A stretch of DNA of 64,000 nucleotides from Bog-756 sp963756515 (GTDB taxonomy: Bacteria; Actinomycetota; Acidimicrobiia; Acidimicrobiales; RAAP-2): contig CAVWNV010000003.1 of NCBI GenBank assembly GCA_963756515.1, forward strand, positions 124,001 through 188,000, written 5' to 3'. The translations under genes and the position numbers were made by a program. Every line of letters starts with the position of its first letter. Position 1 is the first letter of the stretch. Below the pieces are notes generated by a model. That model ran no database searches. It was given only the letters and a program-made list of their open reading frames with translations, and was not told where the DNA came from. Shown here piece by piece: positions 16,320 through 24,431 of this stretch.

Positions 16320-16811
16320 TCAGTGGTGGAGCGAGACGGTCAGTTCGATCTCCACTGCGCCACCCCTCGGGAGTGCAGCCACACCGATGGCGGAGCGGGT
16401 GTGCCGGCCGGCTTCCCCGAAGATGTCGTAGAGCACCGCGCTGGCGCCGTCCACGACATCCGGCTGCCGGTGGAAGTCGGGCGCCGACGCCACGAACCCG
16501 GTGACGGTGAGCACGCGCTCCACCCGGTCGAGCGTGCCGAGCTCCGCCTCCAGCACGGCCAGCCCGTTCAAGGCGCACACTGCGGCGGCGTCACGACCCT
16601 CCTCCACCGAGACGGTGGTCCCTAGCGTCCCGATACAGATCAACTCACCGTCGATCCGGGGGAGCTGACCCGACGTCCGGGCCACGCCACCGTGCACCAC
16701 CACCGCGTCGAGCGGGTGGTGGGGAGGGTGCGGCCCGTGCAGGACCAGCCCGAGCTCGTCCACCCGGGCACGGATGCGCCCGGCGTCTCCGGTCGACGGG
16801 CTCGACGTCAT
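16320..16811 (-). CDS. RidA/YjgF-family protein
   Basis: The 163-residue product is a RidA-family trimeric protein. It has VVVHGGVARTSGQLPRIDGE, the LNGLAVLEAELGTLDRVERV helix and ASAVLYDIFGEAGRHTRSAIGV, where the Arg of RSAIGV matches the family's conserved carboxylate-binding Arg. The ending EIELTVSLHH is typical. Members hydrolyse reactive enamines/imines or act as deaminases in catabolic clusters. It has about 25 extra residues at the N-terminus compared with the usual 130. It is upstream of the RraA-like gene, 120 bases apart. Confidence 0.88.
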   Translation of the reverse strand: MTSSPSTGDAGRIRARVDELGLVLHGPHPPHHPLDAVVVHGGVARTSGQLPRIDGELICIGTLGTTVSVEEGRDAAAVCALNGLAVLEAELGTLDRVERVLTVTGFVASAPDFHRQPDVVDGASAVLYDIFGEAGRHTRSAIGVAALPRGGAVEIELTVSLHH

Positions 16812-17080
16812 CGGTTCCGGTGACCGTTCTCGTCAACCGACGTCGGGCTCTGACGCGGCAACCCCCTGGAAATCGGCGGCGCGGCCAGCCGGACCTCGTC
16901 CACGTCTCGGATCATGTGGGGAGCACCTCCAGGGGCGGGCCGGGACGCCACCCCGGTCGGAACGGGGAGATGCTACCGCCGCCGGTCGGTGCCGTCTGAC
17001 GCCGCGTCGCCGACCGATGGGTCCACCCGGCCGCGGCCGCAGCCACCACCCCGGAAGGGCTCGTGGGGACCGAGTTCGCA

Positions 17081-17095
17081 TACAGTGGCCGCATG
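17081..17095 (+). promoter_or_regulatory. TANNNT box giving a probable leaderless start
   Basis: TACAGT (17081-17086) is followed by exactly 6 bases and the ATG of the SDR gene at 17093. No ribosome site is present. The spacing fits a transcript beginning at the A of ATG. Confidence 0.55.
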
Positions 17096-17983
17096 AGTCT
17101 GCTCGAAGGACGGGTCGCCGTGGTGACGGGAGCCGGTCGTGGCATTGGTCGATCCATCGCCCTCTGCCTGGCCGACGAGGGAGCTTCGGTCGTGGTCAAC
17201 GACATCGGGGTGTCGCTCGGGGGGGAGGGAACGGACGAGGATCCGGCCGAGCAGGTCTGTCGGGAGATCGCCGAACGGGGAGGGAGGGCCGTCGCCAACC
17301 GCGACCGGGTGGACGATTTCGCCGGGGCCGGCCGCATCATCTCGACCGCTGTCGACACCTTCGGCCAGATCGACATCCTGGTCAACAACGCCGGGATCGT
17401 CCGGGACCGCACGCTGGTCAAGATGGACGAGGCCGACTACGACGCGGTGGTGGCCGTCCACCAGAAGGGCACCTTCAACACGGCCCGCCATGCGGCCCCA
17501 TTCATGAAGGAGGCCGGGTACGGCAGGATCGTCAACATCACCTCGTCGGCCGGACTCCGGGGTAACTTCGGTCAGTCGAACTATGGCGCGGCCAAGGCCG
17601 CCATCATGGGCATGACCTTCGTGTGGGCCGTGGAGCTGGGGAAGTACGGCATCACCGTCAACGCCATGGCCCCGGCCGGAGCCACCCGCATGACGATGGG
17701 CCTGAACGAAGAAGAGTCGACGCCACCCGACCAGGATCCGGCCCTCAACGCCCCCCTGGTGGCCTACCTGGCCTCCGAGGCCGCCGCCGACGTGAACGGT
17801 CAGGTCTTCGGTCGGACCGGCTTCGGCTACACCGTCTTCCAGACCCCCCGCCAGGTGGCCACCATGTGGCAGGAGGGCGGATGGACCCCCACCCAGGTGG
17901 CCGAGCACTTCCACGAGGTACTCGGGCAACATCTGCAGCCGGTGGGCATGCCCGCCCACCCGCTGCTCGGCCACAAGAAGTAG
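17093..17983 (+). CDS. SDR-family 3-hydroxyacyl-CoA dehydrogenase-like protein
   Basis: The 296-residue SDR has TGAGRGIG near residue 14, VVNDIGVSLGGEG after the second strand, NNAGIVRD, and the NYGAAK active-site motif. The VNDIG.. insertion and the long C-terminal part (VAYLASEAAADVNGQVFGRTG) resemble the dehydrogenase domain of peroxisomal multifunctional enzyme type 2 and actinobacterial 3-hydroxyacyl-CoA SDRs, so oxidation of a 3-hydroxyacyl-CoA is likely. ATG 17093 sits directly behind a TANNNT box. The acyl-CoA synthetase follows 14 bases later, which suggests one transcript. Confidence 0.92.
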   Translation: MSLLEGRVAVVTGAGRGIGRSIALCLADEGASVVVNDIGVSLGGEGTDEDPAEQVCREIAERGGRAVANRDRVDDFAGAGRIISTAVDTFGQIDILVNNAGIVRDRTLVKMDEADYDAVVAVHQKGTFNTARHAAPFMKEAGYGRIVNITSSAGLRGNFGQSNYGAAKAAIMGMTFVWAVELGKYGITVNAMAPAGATRMTMGLNEEESTPPDQDPALNAPLVAYLASEAAADVNGQVFGRTGFGYTVFQTPRQVATMWQEGGWTPTQVAEHFHEVLGQHLQPVGMPAHPLLGHKK

Positions 17984-17997
17984 GCCGGAGCACCGCA

Positions 17998-19575
17998 GTG
18001 AGCGCACCCCTGCAGCTGCCGCCCGAGCAACTCCACGCCATGGCCGAAGCCTTCGGCGACGAGACCGCGTACACCGTGGTGGGAGGGTCGTCGCTCACCT
18101 TCGAGCAGTGGGACACCAACGCCACCCGTCTGGCCCGGGGCCTCATCGACGCCGGCGTCGTGCCCGGGGACCGGGTGGCCATCCACCTCGAGCCGGCCCG
18201 CGCCCTGCAGTGGGTGGTGAGCTACAGCGCCATCCATCGCGCCGGTGCGGTGGCCGTCCCGTTCAATCCCCAGCTCACCCGACCGGAAATCGAGCGGATG
18301 CTCACCCACTCCGGCGCCGCCGCCGCCGTCACCGAAGTCTCCCTACTGGAGCGGTACGAGGGCCACCCACCTTCGATCCTGGTGGCGGTGCCCGACGAGG
18401 TCGACGGCCCGCTGCCCGAGCACGCGTCCTCCGTCGGCGCGGTGTCGTGGTCCGACATCCTGAGCGACGACGCGGAGTACCTGCAGGTGGCCCGCTCGCC
18501 CGAGGATCTCGCCGACATCCTCTACACCTCGGGCACGACCGGGCAGCCCAAAGCCGTGGCCATCCGTCACGACAACTACTCGCTCATGCCGTTCGGCAAG
18601 CCGGGTTGGAGCGGTGGGTCCTGGATGCACGCCAGCCCGCCGTACACGTTCGCCGGGATCGCCTTCGTCTACACACCGATGAAACTCGGCCTCCGCGCCC
18701 TCTACATGCCGAGATTCGACGCCGGGACGTGGCTGGAGACGGTGGAGTCGGAGCGACCCGGCTCGGTGTTCCTGGTCCCGGCCATGGCCAACCTCCTGCT
18801 CGAGCACCCGCGCTTCGACGAAGCCGACCTCAGTTCGGTCCAGCTGTGCAGCGTGGGCAGCGCCCCCCTGGCCCCCTACGTGCTGGAGCGGTTGCAGGAT
18901 CGGATGCCCACTGCCCTCGTGTCCAACAACTACGGGATGACCGAGGCCGGCTCGGTCTACTGCCTCATGCCACCTGGTGAGGCGGTCAAGCGACCGGGGT
19001 CGGTCGGGAAGCCGGTTCCCCCGGCGGAGATCGTCTGTTTCGACGAGGCGGGCCGGCCGGTTCCGGCCGGCGAGGTGGGCGATGTCCGGATGAGGATCCC
19101 CGGTCGCCCGCGCGAGTACTACGCCGATCCCGAAGCCAGCTCCCGGACCTGGGTGGACGGTTGGCTGGTCACGGGTGACTTGGGCCGGATCGACGAGGAC
19201 GGTTATCTGTACATCGTTGGGCGCAGCAAGGACGTCGTCATCCGGGGCGGCAACAACATCTACCCCACCGACGTGGAGAACGCTATCGCCCTGCACCCGT
19301 CGGTGCGTGAGGTGGCGGTGGTGGGCGTACCCCACCCGGTGCTGGGCGAGGACCTGCTGGCGGTGGTGGCCTTCCGGCCCGACCGCTCGGCCACCGCCGA
19401 CGAGCTCCGGGATCACACCTTGGAGCGCCTGGCCAAGTACAAGGTGCCGCGCCAGTGGGTGTTCGTCGACGGCCTTCCTCGCAACGCCACCGGCAAGGTG
19501 GTGAAGGACCAGCTCCGCCGGCAGCATCTGGAACGCTCAGCCGAGGAGTCCGGTGCCCCGTCGGTCCCCGGCTGA
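17998..19575 (+). CDS. AMP-dependent acyl-CoA synthetase
   Basis: The 525-residue ANL-family enzyme activates a carboxylic acid to its CoA ester through an acyl-adenylate. It shows DILYTSGTTGQPKAVA around residues 172-187, YGMTEAGS near 312, GWLVTGDLGRIDEDGYLYI, RGGNNIYPTDVE and the C-terminal NATGKVVKDQL with the catalytic Lys. GTG 17998 follows a GGAG ribosome site and is the first start in the family's usual place. It follows the SDR gene and precedes a Gfo/Idh oxidoreductase. The acid is unknown; the pocket cannot be read reliably by eye. Confidence 0.93.
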   Translation: MSAPLQLPPEQLHAMAEAFGDETAYTVVGGSSLTFEQWDTNATRLARGLIDAGVVPGDRVAIHLEPARALQWVVSYSAIHRAGAVAVPFNPQLTRPEIERMLTHSGAAAAVTEVSLLERYEGHPPSILVAVPDEVDGPLPEHASSVGAVSWSDILSDDAEYLQVARSPEDLADILYTSGTTGQPKAVAIRHDNYSLMPFGKPGWSGGSWMHASPPYTFAGIAFVYTPMKLGLRALYMPRFDAGTWLETVESERPGSVFLVPAMANLLLEHPRFDEADLSSVQLCSVGSAPLAPYVLERLQDRMPTALVSNNYGMTEAGSVYCLMPPGEAVKRPGSVGKPVPPAEIVCFDEAGRPVPAGEVGDVRMRIPGRPREYYADPEASSRTWVDGWLVTGDLGRIDEDGYLYIVGRSKDVVIRGGNNIYPTDVENAIALHPSVREVAVVGVPHPVLGEDLLAVVAFRPDRSATADELRDHTLERLAKYKVPRQWVFVDGLPRNATGKVVKDQLRRQHLERSAEESGAPSVPG

Positions 19576-19612
19576 CCGCGGTGACCCCCACGATCCCGGA
19601 GGGAACCCACGG

Positions 19613-19627
19613 TAGCGTGAGCCGATG
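19613..19627 (+). promoter_or_regulatory. TANNNT box giving a probable leaderless start
   Basis: TAGCGT (19613-19618) is followed by 6 bases and the ATG at 19625. The identical hexamer precedes the SnoaL-like gene at 53207 on the other strand. Confidence 0.55.
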
Positions 19628-20737
19628 ACCACCAAGCCCGACGGCCCCCGCATCGCCATCGTGGGGACAGGCAACATCGCCACCCTCAACGTGGCCGGCT
19701 ATCTCGACGACCCACGGTGCCAGGTCGTGGCGGTGTGCGACACCATGGAGCAGCGGGCCGTCGAGGCCGCCGAGGCCTGGGGGGTACCCACGGTGTACAC
19801 CGACCTCGACGACGTCCTGGCCGATCCGGACATCGACGCCGTCGAGATCCTCACGCCCACCTTTCTCCACCACGATCACGTCCTGGCCGCCCTGGCCGCC
19901 GGCAAGCACGTGTCGTGCCAGAAGCCGCTGGCCAACTCGGTGGACGAGGCTCGGGCCATGGACCGTGCCGCCGAGGAGTCCGGCCTGATCCTGCGGGTCA
20001 GCGAGTGCTTTCGCCACTATCCACCGCTCGAACTGGCCAAGCGCCTCATCGAGGAGGGGGCCATCGGTCGACCCAACCACCTCCGCATGAACACCATCGT
20101 GGGCCAGACCGATTCCGCATTCCAGGCCGGTCTGGAGGCCGACGGATACACCTGGCGTCTCACCGACACCAGCCCGGGCGGCCACCTGTTCGACGACATG
20201 ATCCACAAGTACGCCGTCGCCCTGTGGCTCTTCGACCAGGACATCGTCTCGGTCCAGGCCACCGTGCGCCGTCGGGACCTCTTCTTCGAGCCCTGCTCGG
20301 CCATCTTCGGGTACGAGGATCCCGACCTGCTGGGCTCGATGGACGTGGTCTACTCCCCCGGCATGTGGATGAGGAGCCAGTACTACGGCGCCGACGAGTT
20401 CTTCGAGATCCACGGGGACGAAGGATTCCTATGGGTGACCCGCTGCACCGGTCAGTTGCTCGATCTCCCGGCCGTGGTCCACTACGACGGCAGACAGGAC
20501 CGGCAGACCACCACAACCTTCTCCGACCTCGACACGTCGTGGGGTACCGGCTTCTCCCGGTCGTCGTCCCACTTCGTCGATGCCCTGGTGGACGGAGTCC
20601 CGGCCGAGATGAGTGCCACCGAGGCCACCAAGGCCCTGCAACTCTGCTTCGCCGTCTACGAGGCGGGGAACACCCTGCGGCCGGTCGATCCCCGCGCCGT
20701 CACCGGATCCGTCTCCCCTGAGGGGTGGCCGCTGTGA
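19625..20737 (+). CDS. Gfo/Idh/MocA-family oxidoreductase
   Basis: The 370-residue protein has an N-terminal Rossmann fold (IAIVGTGNIATLNVAGY) and the family's catalytic segment as CQKPLANS with Lys100; the usual EKP is QKP here. A C-terminal alpha/beta domain follows, including GGHLFDDMIHKYAVALWL, where the family's His of the active site lies. Members oxidise or reduce sugars, inositols and related hydroxy compounds with NAD(P). The leaderless-type start suggests its own promoter within the plus-strand run. The VOC gene overlaps its stop. Substrate is unknown. Confidence 0.92.
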   Translation: MTTKPDGPRIAIVGTGNIATLNVAGYLDDPRCQVVAVCDTMEQRAVEAAEAWGVPTVYTDLDDVLADPDIDAVEILTPTFLHHDHVLAALAAGKHVSCQKPLANSVDEARAMDRAAEESGLILRVSECFRHYPPLELAKRLIEEGAIGRPNHLRMNTIVGQTDSAFQAGLEADGYTWRLTDTSPGGHLFDDMIHKYAVALWLFDQDIVSVQATVRRRDLFFEPCSAIFGYEDPDLLGSMDVVYSPGMWMRSQYYGADEFFEIHGDEGFLWVTRCTGQLLDLPAVVHYDGRQDRQTTTTFSDLDTSWGTGFSRSSSHFVDALVDGVPAEMSATEATKALQLCFAVYEAGNTLRPVDPRAVTGSVSPEGWPL

Positions 20738-21105
20738 AAGTTACCCGCACCCTGCACCACAGCGTCAACGTGGAGGGTCACCTGGACGAGACCGTGGCCT
20801 TCTACCAGCGGCTGCTGGGCCTGGACGACGACGCCCGCCCGGACATCCCCGGCATCGACGGCCACTGGTTCGCAGCCGGCCACGCCCAGTTGCATCTGGT
20901 CGACGCCGACGCCGGGCCACAGACCATCAGGCCGGCCGGGCCGCACGTCTGCTTCGCCGTCGAGGACCTGCCGGCCGCCATCGCCGAACTGGAGGAGTCC
21001 GGCATCCCCTACGTCGAGGGGGCCCAGGGGACGACGGTCCAGATCTGGTTCGTCGATCCGGCCGGCAACACCATCGAGATCCAGCAGGACACGGCCCTCG
21101 ACTGA
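20734..21105 (+). CDS. VOC/glyoxalase-fold protein
   Basis: This 123-residue protein has one vicinal-oxygen-chelate module pair: TLHHSVNVEGHLDETVAFYQ, HAQLHLVDA, PHVCFAVEDLPAAIAEL and a terminal NTIEIQQ. The early His, the His of HLV and the final Glu are candidate metal ligands. GTG 20734 is preferred because it overlaps the oxidoreductase stop (GTGA) and has GAGGGG at good spacing; a GTG 9 bases upstream is possible. It could be a lyase, isomerase or epimerase for the substrate of the Gfo/Idh enzyme. Its stop codon is part of the palindrome CTGATCGATCAG. Confidence 0.85.
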   Translation: MKVTRTLHHSVNVEGHLDETVAFYQRLLGLDDDARPDIPGIDGHWFAAGHAQLHLVDADAGPQTIRPAGPHVCFAVEDLPAAIAELEESGIPYVEGAQGTTVQIWFVDPAGNTIEIQQDTALD

Positions 21106-21119
21106 TCGATCAGGTCAGC

Positions 21120-21134
21120 GCGGCCACCGGCCGC
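21120..21134. terminator. Short GC hairpin between convergent genes
   Basis: GCGGCC and GGCCGC form a 6-base stem with a 3-base loop between the VOC gene and the dehydrogenase gene ending at 21139. There is no T tract. It may act on both strands. Confidence 0.4.
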
Positions 21135-21138
21135 CGGC

Positions 21139-22275
21139 TCAGATGGGAGCGACGCCCTCGGACTGTCGCTGCTCCAGCCGCGCCGCGATGCGCTCCCGGT
21201 GCCAGGGCGCCGTGCCGAACGACGAGGCGTCGAGCCGGGCCCGCTTCAGTGACAGATGGATGTCGTGATCCCAGGTGAAGCCGATGCCGCCGTGGACCTG
21301 CATGCCGGTGGCCATCACCCGGTGCGAGGCATCCGAACACCACGCCTTGGCCATGGACGCGGCCAGTGAGGCGTCGGGGTCGTGGGAGGCCAGGCACCAC
21401 GCCGCGAAGTAGGCGCTGGACCGCATGGCCTCCACATCCACCAGAGCGTCGGCCAGCCGGTGCTTGATGGCCTGAAAGCTGCCGATGGCATGGCCGAACT
21501 GGCGGCGGACCTTGGCGTACTCGACGCTCATGGCCAGCACGTGCTCCGCCGATCCGAGGAGTTCGGCCGCCGACCCCACCGCGGCCCGGTCCACCAGCCG
21601 GGTGGCCGACTCGGGGCCGCCGATCCGCTCCGCCGGCGTGTCCTCCAACCGCACCCAGGCCAGGGACCGCGTGCGGTCCATGGCCGGTTCGGGAGGCGGT
21701 CGCCGGCCGTCGGGCCACGTCAGTGAGTAGACGGCGTCCTCGGTGACCACCACGGTCACGTCGGCCTCCGAGGCGTACAGCGTCGGCTCGGGCCGGCCGG
21801 TCAGCCGCCAGTCGTCGCCATCGGGCCGGGCCGCCACCGTGCCGGGGTCGGCCGCCCACACCACGCAGCCCACCGCCTCCCCGCCCGACAGCTTGACCGC
21901 CCACTCCTCGGACCGGGCCGCAGCCGCCGGGGACCCGCCGTCGATGTGGACCTCCTGCAACGCGGCCAGGGCCAGGACCGACCCGAGGAACGGCGCCGGG
22001 GCCGTCCGGCGTCCGAGCTGCTCGCACAGGACGGCCAGCTCGACCATGCCCAGCCCCAACCCGCCGGCCGACTCGGGGCGCTCCACACCGAGCCAGCCCT
22101 GGTCGACCATGGCCTCCCACAGCGGTCGGTCGAAACCATCGGACCGCTGACCCGGATCGTCGACGGTCCCCGACCCCACGAAGGCGCGGATGCGGTCCCG
22201 TGAGGCCAGGCCGTCGAGGAGGTCACCGGCGGCAGCGGCCAGTTCCTGCTGATCGGAGGAGAGTTCGAATTCCAC
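21139..22275 (-). CDS. Acyl-CoA dehydrogenase, small (FadE-like) subunit
   Basis: The 378-residue product is the short-subunit type: N-terminus VEFELSSDQQELAAA, SVEYAKVRRQFGHAIGSFQ in the middle and VHGGIGFTWDHDIHLSLKR near the end. It lacks EPxAGSD. GTG 22275 is chosen since it gives the (V/M)EF start shared with the other small subunits and lies 8 bases behind a TATGCT box. It is divergent from the large subunit at 22380, with 104 bases between, repeating the layout seen at 1.4 kb. The two products probably form one flavoenzyme; this remains inference. Confidence 0.92.
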   Translation of the reverse strand: MEFELSSDQQELAAAAGDLLDGLASRDRIRAFVGSGTVDDPGQRSDGFDRPLWEAMVDQGWLGVERPESAGGLGLGMVELAVLCEQLGRRTAPAPFLGSVLALAALQEVHIDGGSPAAAARSEEWAVKLSGGEAVGCVVWAADPGTVAARPDGDDWRLTGRPEPTLYASEADVTVVVTEDAVYSLTWPDGRRPPPEPAMDRTRSLAWVRLEDTPAERIGGPESATRLVDRAAVGSAAELLGSAEHVLAMSVEYAKVRRQFGHAIGSFQAIKHRLADALVDVEAMRSSAYFAAWCLASHDPDASLAASMAKAWCSDASHRVMATGMQVHGGIGFTWDHDIHLSLKRARLDASSFGTAPWHRERIAARLEQRQSEGVAPI

Positions 22276-22289
22276 CGCGGCGAAGCATA
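22273..22289 (-). promoter_or_regulatory. TANNNT box near a GTG start
   Basis: Reading the minus strand, TATGCT (22289-22284) stands 8 bases before GTG 22275. No ribosome site intervenes. Confidence 0.5.
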
Positions 22290-22379
22290 CGGTCCGCCCG
22301 GCTCCGGTGTGTGCCCGCCGTGCTGTGGGGGCGCCGCCCCCACCCTGGTGGTCGTGGCGCCTGTGCCAAGCTGACCGGG

Positions 22380-23561
22380 ATGGATCTCCAGATGACCGCG
22401 GCACAACAGGACCTGCGCGCCGAGCTTCGGGCCTGGCTCGTCACCAACCTCCCGTGGGACTACGGGGCGGAACCCCCCACCCGCTCCCAGGATCTGGCCG
22501 AGGTGGTGGCGTTCGGCCGCCATTGGCAGTCGATGCTGGCCCGGGGGCGCTGGGTCGGCGTGACCTGGCCCGAGGAGCTCGGCGGCCGCGGTCTGGGTGC
22601 CACCGAGCACTTCCTCGTCACCGAGGAGATGGCCCGGGCCCGGGCCCCCGAGCTGGTCGGCCGCATCGGGATCAACCTGGTCAGCCCGACCCTCTTCGCC
22701 CACGGCACCCCGGAGCAACAGCAGCGTTGGCTCCCTCCCATCCTCGGGGCCGACGAGCTCTGGTGTCAGCTCTTCAGCGAGCCGGAGGCCGGCAGTGACC
22801 TGGCCTCCCTGACCACCCGGGCCCGACCGGTTCCGGGTGGATTCCGCGTCACCGGCCACAAGGTGTGGACCTCCTACGCCCAGTTCGCCGATTGGGGTCT
22901 GTGCCTGGCCCGGAGCGACCCCGACGCCCCCAAGCGGCAGCAGGGGATCTCCTGCCTGGTCGTCGACATGCACGCCGAAGGGGTGGAGGTGCGACCCCTG
23001 GTCCAGATCACCGGCGACGCCGAATTCAACGAGGTCATCCTGGACGACGTCTTCGTGCCCGACGAGCAGTTGGTGGGTGAGGCCGGCCGCGGCTGGTCGG
23101 TGGCCAATTCGACCCTGTCCCACGAGCGGGGCGTCAACCCCCGACAGCTGGGCGTCCACGTGCAGCTCCTGTCCGAACTGCTCGAGCTGGCCGCCTCGCG
23201 ACCCGGAGGCTTCGACGACTGGGATGTGCGCCAACGCCTGGCCGAGGCCTACATCGAGGTGAAGCTGTTCCAGCTGCACAACTGGCGGACACTGACCCGG
23301 CTGGAGCGGGGAGAGCACCCGGGACCGGAGGGCAGTGCACTCAAGCTGTACTGGAGCGGGATGTCCCAGCGTCTCCACGAGACGGTGATGACCGTCCTCG
23401 GCCCGGCCGCCAACCTGTGGCAGGGTGCCACCGACAACCCGGCGGACGGCATGTGGCAGCGGTCGTGGCTCTACTATCAAGCGTCGTCGATCTTCGCCGG
23501 CACCAACGAGGTGCAGCGCACGCTGGTCGGCGAACGGGTGTTGGGGCTCCCCCGGGACTGA
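22380..23561 (+). CDS. Acyl-CoA dehydrogenase, large (FadE-like) subunit
   Basis: The 393-residue product has the large-subunit marks: EPEAGSDLASL near residue 139, VTGHKVWTSYAQFADWG, FNEVILDDVFVPDEQLVG and the C-terminal IFAGTNEVQRTLVGERVLG. The Glu of the MCAD YEGT position is Ala (FAGT), which fits heteromeric FadE enzymes that use another Glu. ATG 22380 is the only reasonable start. It heads a plus-strand run with a crotonase and a CaiB-type transferase at very short distances, and is divergent from the small subunit. Confidence 0.93.
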   Translation: MDLQMTAAQQDLRAELRAWLVTNLPWDYGAEPPTRSQDLAEVVAFGRHWQSMLARGRWVGVTWPEELGGRGLGATEHFLVTEEMARARAPELVGRIGINLVSPTLFAHGTPEQQQRWLPPILGADELWCQLFSEPEAGSDLASLTTRARPVPGGFRVTGHKVWTSYAQFADWGLCLARSDPDAPKRQQGISCLVVDMHAEGVEVRPLVQITGDAEFNEVILDDVFVPDEQLVGEAGRGWSVANSTLSHERGVNPRQLGVHVQLLSELLELAASRPGGFDDWDVRQRLAEAYIEVKLFQLHNWRTLTRLERGEHPGPEGSALKLYWSGMSQRLHETVMTVLGPAANLWQGATDNPADGMWQRSWLYYQASSIFAGTNEVQRTLVGERVLGLPRD

Positions 23562-23582
23562 CCGATCGAGAAGGAAGTGGGC

Positions 23583-24431
23583 ATGGAGTACAAGTCGATC
23601 CTCTACCAGGTGGAGGGGCCGGTGGCCACCATCACCATGAACCGCCCCGAGATGGCCAACGCCCAGGACACCCGGCTCATCGACGAGATGGACGACGCCT
23701 TCGACCAGGCTGACGCCGACGACGCCGTCCGGGTGGTGATCCTGGCCGGTGCGGGCAAGCACTTCTCCTCCGGCCACGATCTGAAGGCTCTCATCGGCGA
23801 CACCGAACCGGACAAGTGGCGACTGATGCGGGAGACACCCGAAGGAAAGATGCGACACGAGCAGCTCATGTACTACGACCGGTGCAAGCGGATCCACGAC
23901 TTCCGCAAGCCCACCATCGCCGCCGTGCAGGGCAGCTGCGTGGCGGCCGGACTGATGCTGGCGTGCATGTGCGACCTGATCGTGGCCGCCGACGACGCCA
24001 CGTTCTCCAATCCCGTGCTGCGCATGACCGGGGCGGGCGTGGAGCTGTTGGTGGAGCCCTGGGAGCTCGGCATCCGCAAAGCCAAGGAGTTCCTGTTCAC
24101 CGGGGACAAGATCGATGCCCAGGAAGCGTGGCGACTGGGCCTCGTCAACCGGGTGGTGCCGCGGGACGAGCTGTCGGCCCGGACCAAGCAGCTGGCCGAG
24201 CAGATCTCGCTGGTGCCGCCGGCCACGGCTCAACTGGTCAAGGACTCCCTCAACCACACCGGCGAGCTGATGGGGAAGACCGACTCGTGGAAGTACCACT
24301 TCATGGCCCACCACTGGATGCACAACACGGCCACCGCGGCCCGCGCCCTGGAGGAGCGGATGGAGAAGGCCTCGATGAAGGAGGTCTTCGCCGACCGCGA
24401 CCGGGGCGATCGGCCGGCCGGTGACTCCTGA
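23583..24431 (+). CDS. Crotonase-family protein lacking both hydratase Glu
   Basis: The 282-residue protein has the crotonase fold: VATITMNRPEMANAQD, FSSGHDLKA and SCVAAGLMLACMCDLIVA. At the two catalytic positions it carries Met (AAGLM) and Val (SNPVLRM) in place of Glu, so a simple hydratase role is doubtful. A Glu is found a little later in GAGVELLVEPWELG. The paralogue at 40580 shows the same pattern (GVEYFGHPWEFG), so this is a distinct subfamily with perhaps another active site. ATG 23583 follows AAGGAAG. It lies 21 bases after the dehydrogenase and overlaps the CaiB gene by 11 bases. Confidence 0.9.
   Translation: MEYKSILYQVEGPVATITMNRPEMANAQDTRLIDEMDDAFDQADADDAVRVVILAGAGKHFSSGHDLKALIGDTEPDKWRLMRETPEGKMRHEQLMYYDRCKRIHDFRKPTIAAVQGSCVAAGLMLACMCDLIVAADDATFSNPVLRMTGAGVELLVEPWELGIRKAKEFLFTGDKIDAQEAWRLGLVNRVVPRDELSARTKQLAEQISLVPPATAQLVKDSLNHTGELMGKTDSWKYHFMAHHWMHNTATAARALEERMEKASMKEVFADRDRGDRPAGDS

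Noticed and set aside
12705..21105. Complete allantoin/purine pathway
   Set aside because: Only an AllA-like protein is present; no allantoinase, allantoate hydrolase or urease-type gene is seen in the window.
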